6,747 nt of DNA from an uncultured Clostridia bacterium (lineage in GTDB: Bacteria; Bacillota; Clostridia; Oscillospirales; CAG-272). Within the stretch, counting starts at the first letter, position 1. The number at the start of each line of letters is the position of its first letter. This document shows positions 6,517 to 6,747 of this stretch, in pieces. The notes below the pieces were generated by a model. It ran no database searches, had not been told where the DNA came from, and saw only the letters and a program-made list of their open reading frames with translations. The position numbers and the translations under genes were made by a program. The stretch lies in NCBI GenBank assembly GCA_947367285.1, contig CANBDB010000086.1, positions 1 to 6,747 on the forward strand. Reading direction: 5' to 3'.

Positions 6517-6563
6517 GGGGTTTCTAAATTTTTATGCGATTTTATATTTTTTTGTTTCTTTTT

Positions 6564-6576
6564 CACAATATTTGTG
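6564..6576. promoter_or_regulatory. Short perfect dyad in the promoter of the right-hand gene
   Basis: CACAA (6564-6568) and TTGTG (6572-6576) flank a TAT centre, directly before the -10 box at 6578. A repressor bound here would block the rightward promoter. The arms are in the opposite orientation to the Rex consensus (TTGTG-CACAA), so no regulator is assigned. Confidence 0.3.
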
Positions 6577-6583
6577 TTATAAT
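6575..6583 (+). promoter_or_regulatory. Extended -10 promoter of the right-hand truncated gene
   Basis: TGTTATAAT is a perfect extended -10 (TG-N-TATAAT). The -35 region 17 nt upstream (TTTCTT, 6555-6560) is weak. Transcription would begin near 6590, about 25 nt before the ATG at 6615. Confidence 0.65.
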
Positions 6584-6614
6584 GTTATTATAAATGCACG
6601 AAGGGAGGGCGGAT

Positions 6615-6716
6615 ATGTTACGAATTGACGTCAATTTACCACTCAAATACACCGAAAAAGACGTAAAAAGTAAAATTTGCTCCGTCTTTCCAATAAAGGA
6701 TGAGGATATAAAATCC
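6615..6716 (+). CDS. N-terminal fragment, probable COG2509-type FAD-dependent dehydrogenase
   Basis: The ATG is preceded by AAGGGAGGG (6601-6609) at 5 nt and by an extended -10 promoter, so this is a real gene start. Only 34 genuine codons remain. They begin MLRID-NLPL and continue with a Y-T-E-K-D-V helix and a D-E-D-I-K-S end. This pattern (short strand, LPL, acidic helix, D-I-K-S) resembles the N-terminal domain that precedes the Rossmann fold in uncharacterised COG2509 FAD-dependent oxidoreductases of Clostridia, which are about 450-530 residues long. The apparent TGA stop at 6735-6737 lies within adapter sequence and is not the gene's end. The assignment rests on a very short stretch and is tentative. 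Confidence 0.5.
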
Positions 6717-6747
6717 CTGTCTCTTATACACATCTGACGCTGCCGAC
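6717..6747. other. Illumina Nextera transposase adapter left on the contig end
   Basis: The last 31 bases are the 19-bp Tn5 mosaic end CTGTCTCTTATACACATCT followed by GACGCTGCCGAC, matching the reverse complement of the Nextera read-1 transposase adapter, lacking only its last two bases. This is library sequence, not genome. It should be trimmed, and the gene starting at 6615 should be treated as open-ended. Confidence 0.98.

Noticed and set aside
6564..6576. Rex (NADH-sensing repressor) operator
   Set aside because: Rex sites read TTGTG...CACAA; the half-sites here are in the opposite order, so the match is only superficial.

Overview
This 6,747-base window looks like a contig end from an uncultured, low-to-moderate GC Firmicute, most likely a gut or anaerobic member of the Clostridia. 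The evidence is strong AGGAGG-type ribosome sites, sigma-A promoters close to consensus, AT-rich intergenic DNA, loop-and-T-tract terminators, and a gene set (GPH sugar symporter, GufA-type ZIP transporter, YitT protein, iron-sulfur flavoprotein, lipoprotein M3 peptidase) typical of that class. Taxonomy is inferred from style only. No phage, transposon, CRISPR, tRNA or rRNA was found.

Layout, left to right. Positions 1-212 hold no recognisable gene, only stem-loops, including the MFS gene's probable terminator (26-bp perfect palindrome, 167-192). Positions 213-1631 (minus) encode a GPH-family sugar:cation symporter with its own consensus promoter. A 228-bp AT-rich divergent region (1632-1859) carries that promoter, a promoter facing right, and several dyads. 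From 1860 to 4653 (plus) lies a tight three-gene operon with gaps of 13 and 9 nt: a GufA-type ZIP metal transporter, a membrane protein fusing a YitT-type domain to an alpha/beta-hydrolase, and a flavodoxin-fold protein with a compact four-cysteine motif. A 24-bp perfect palindrome at 4661-4684 serves as a likely bidirectional terminator between this operon and the convergent gene at 4704-6431 (minus), a lipid-anchored M3 metallopeptidase. After a second divergent promoter region (6432-6614), the first 34 codons of a gene resembling the N-terminus of the COG2509 FAD-dependent dehydrogenases begin at 6615. The last 31 bases (6717-6747) are Illumina Nextera transposase adapter, not genome.

How the genes work together: the symporter probably imports a glycoside, pentoside or hexuronide, and the M3 lipoprotein probably trims peptides at the cell surface. 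The three-gene operon combines metal uptake, a surface-facing hydrolase tethered to a transporter-like membrane domain, and a redox flavoprotein. Its joint purpose is not evident from sequence. The YitT-hydrolase fusion is the most unusual item biologically, and the adapter tail is the most important technical caveat.
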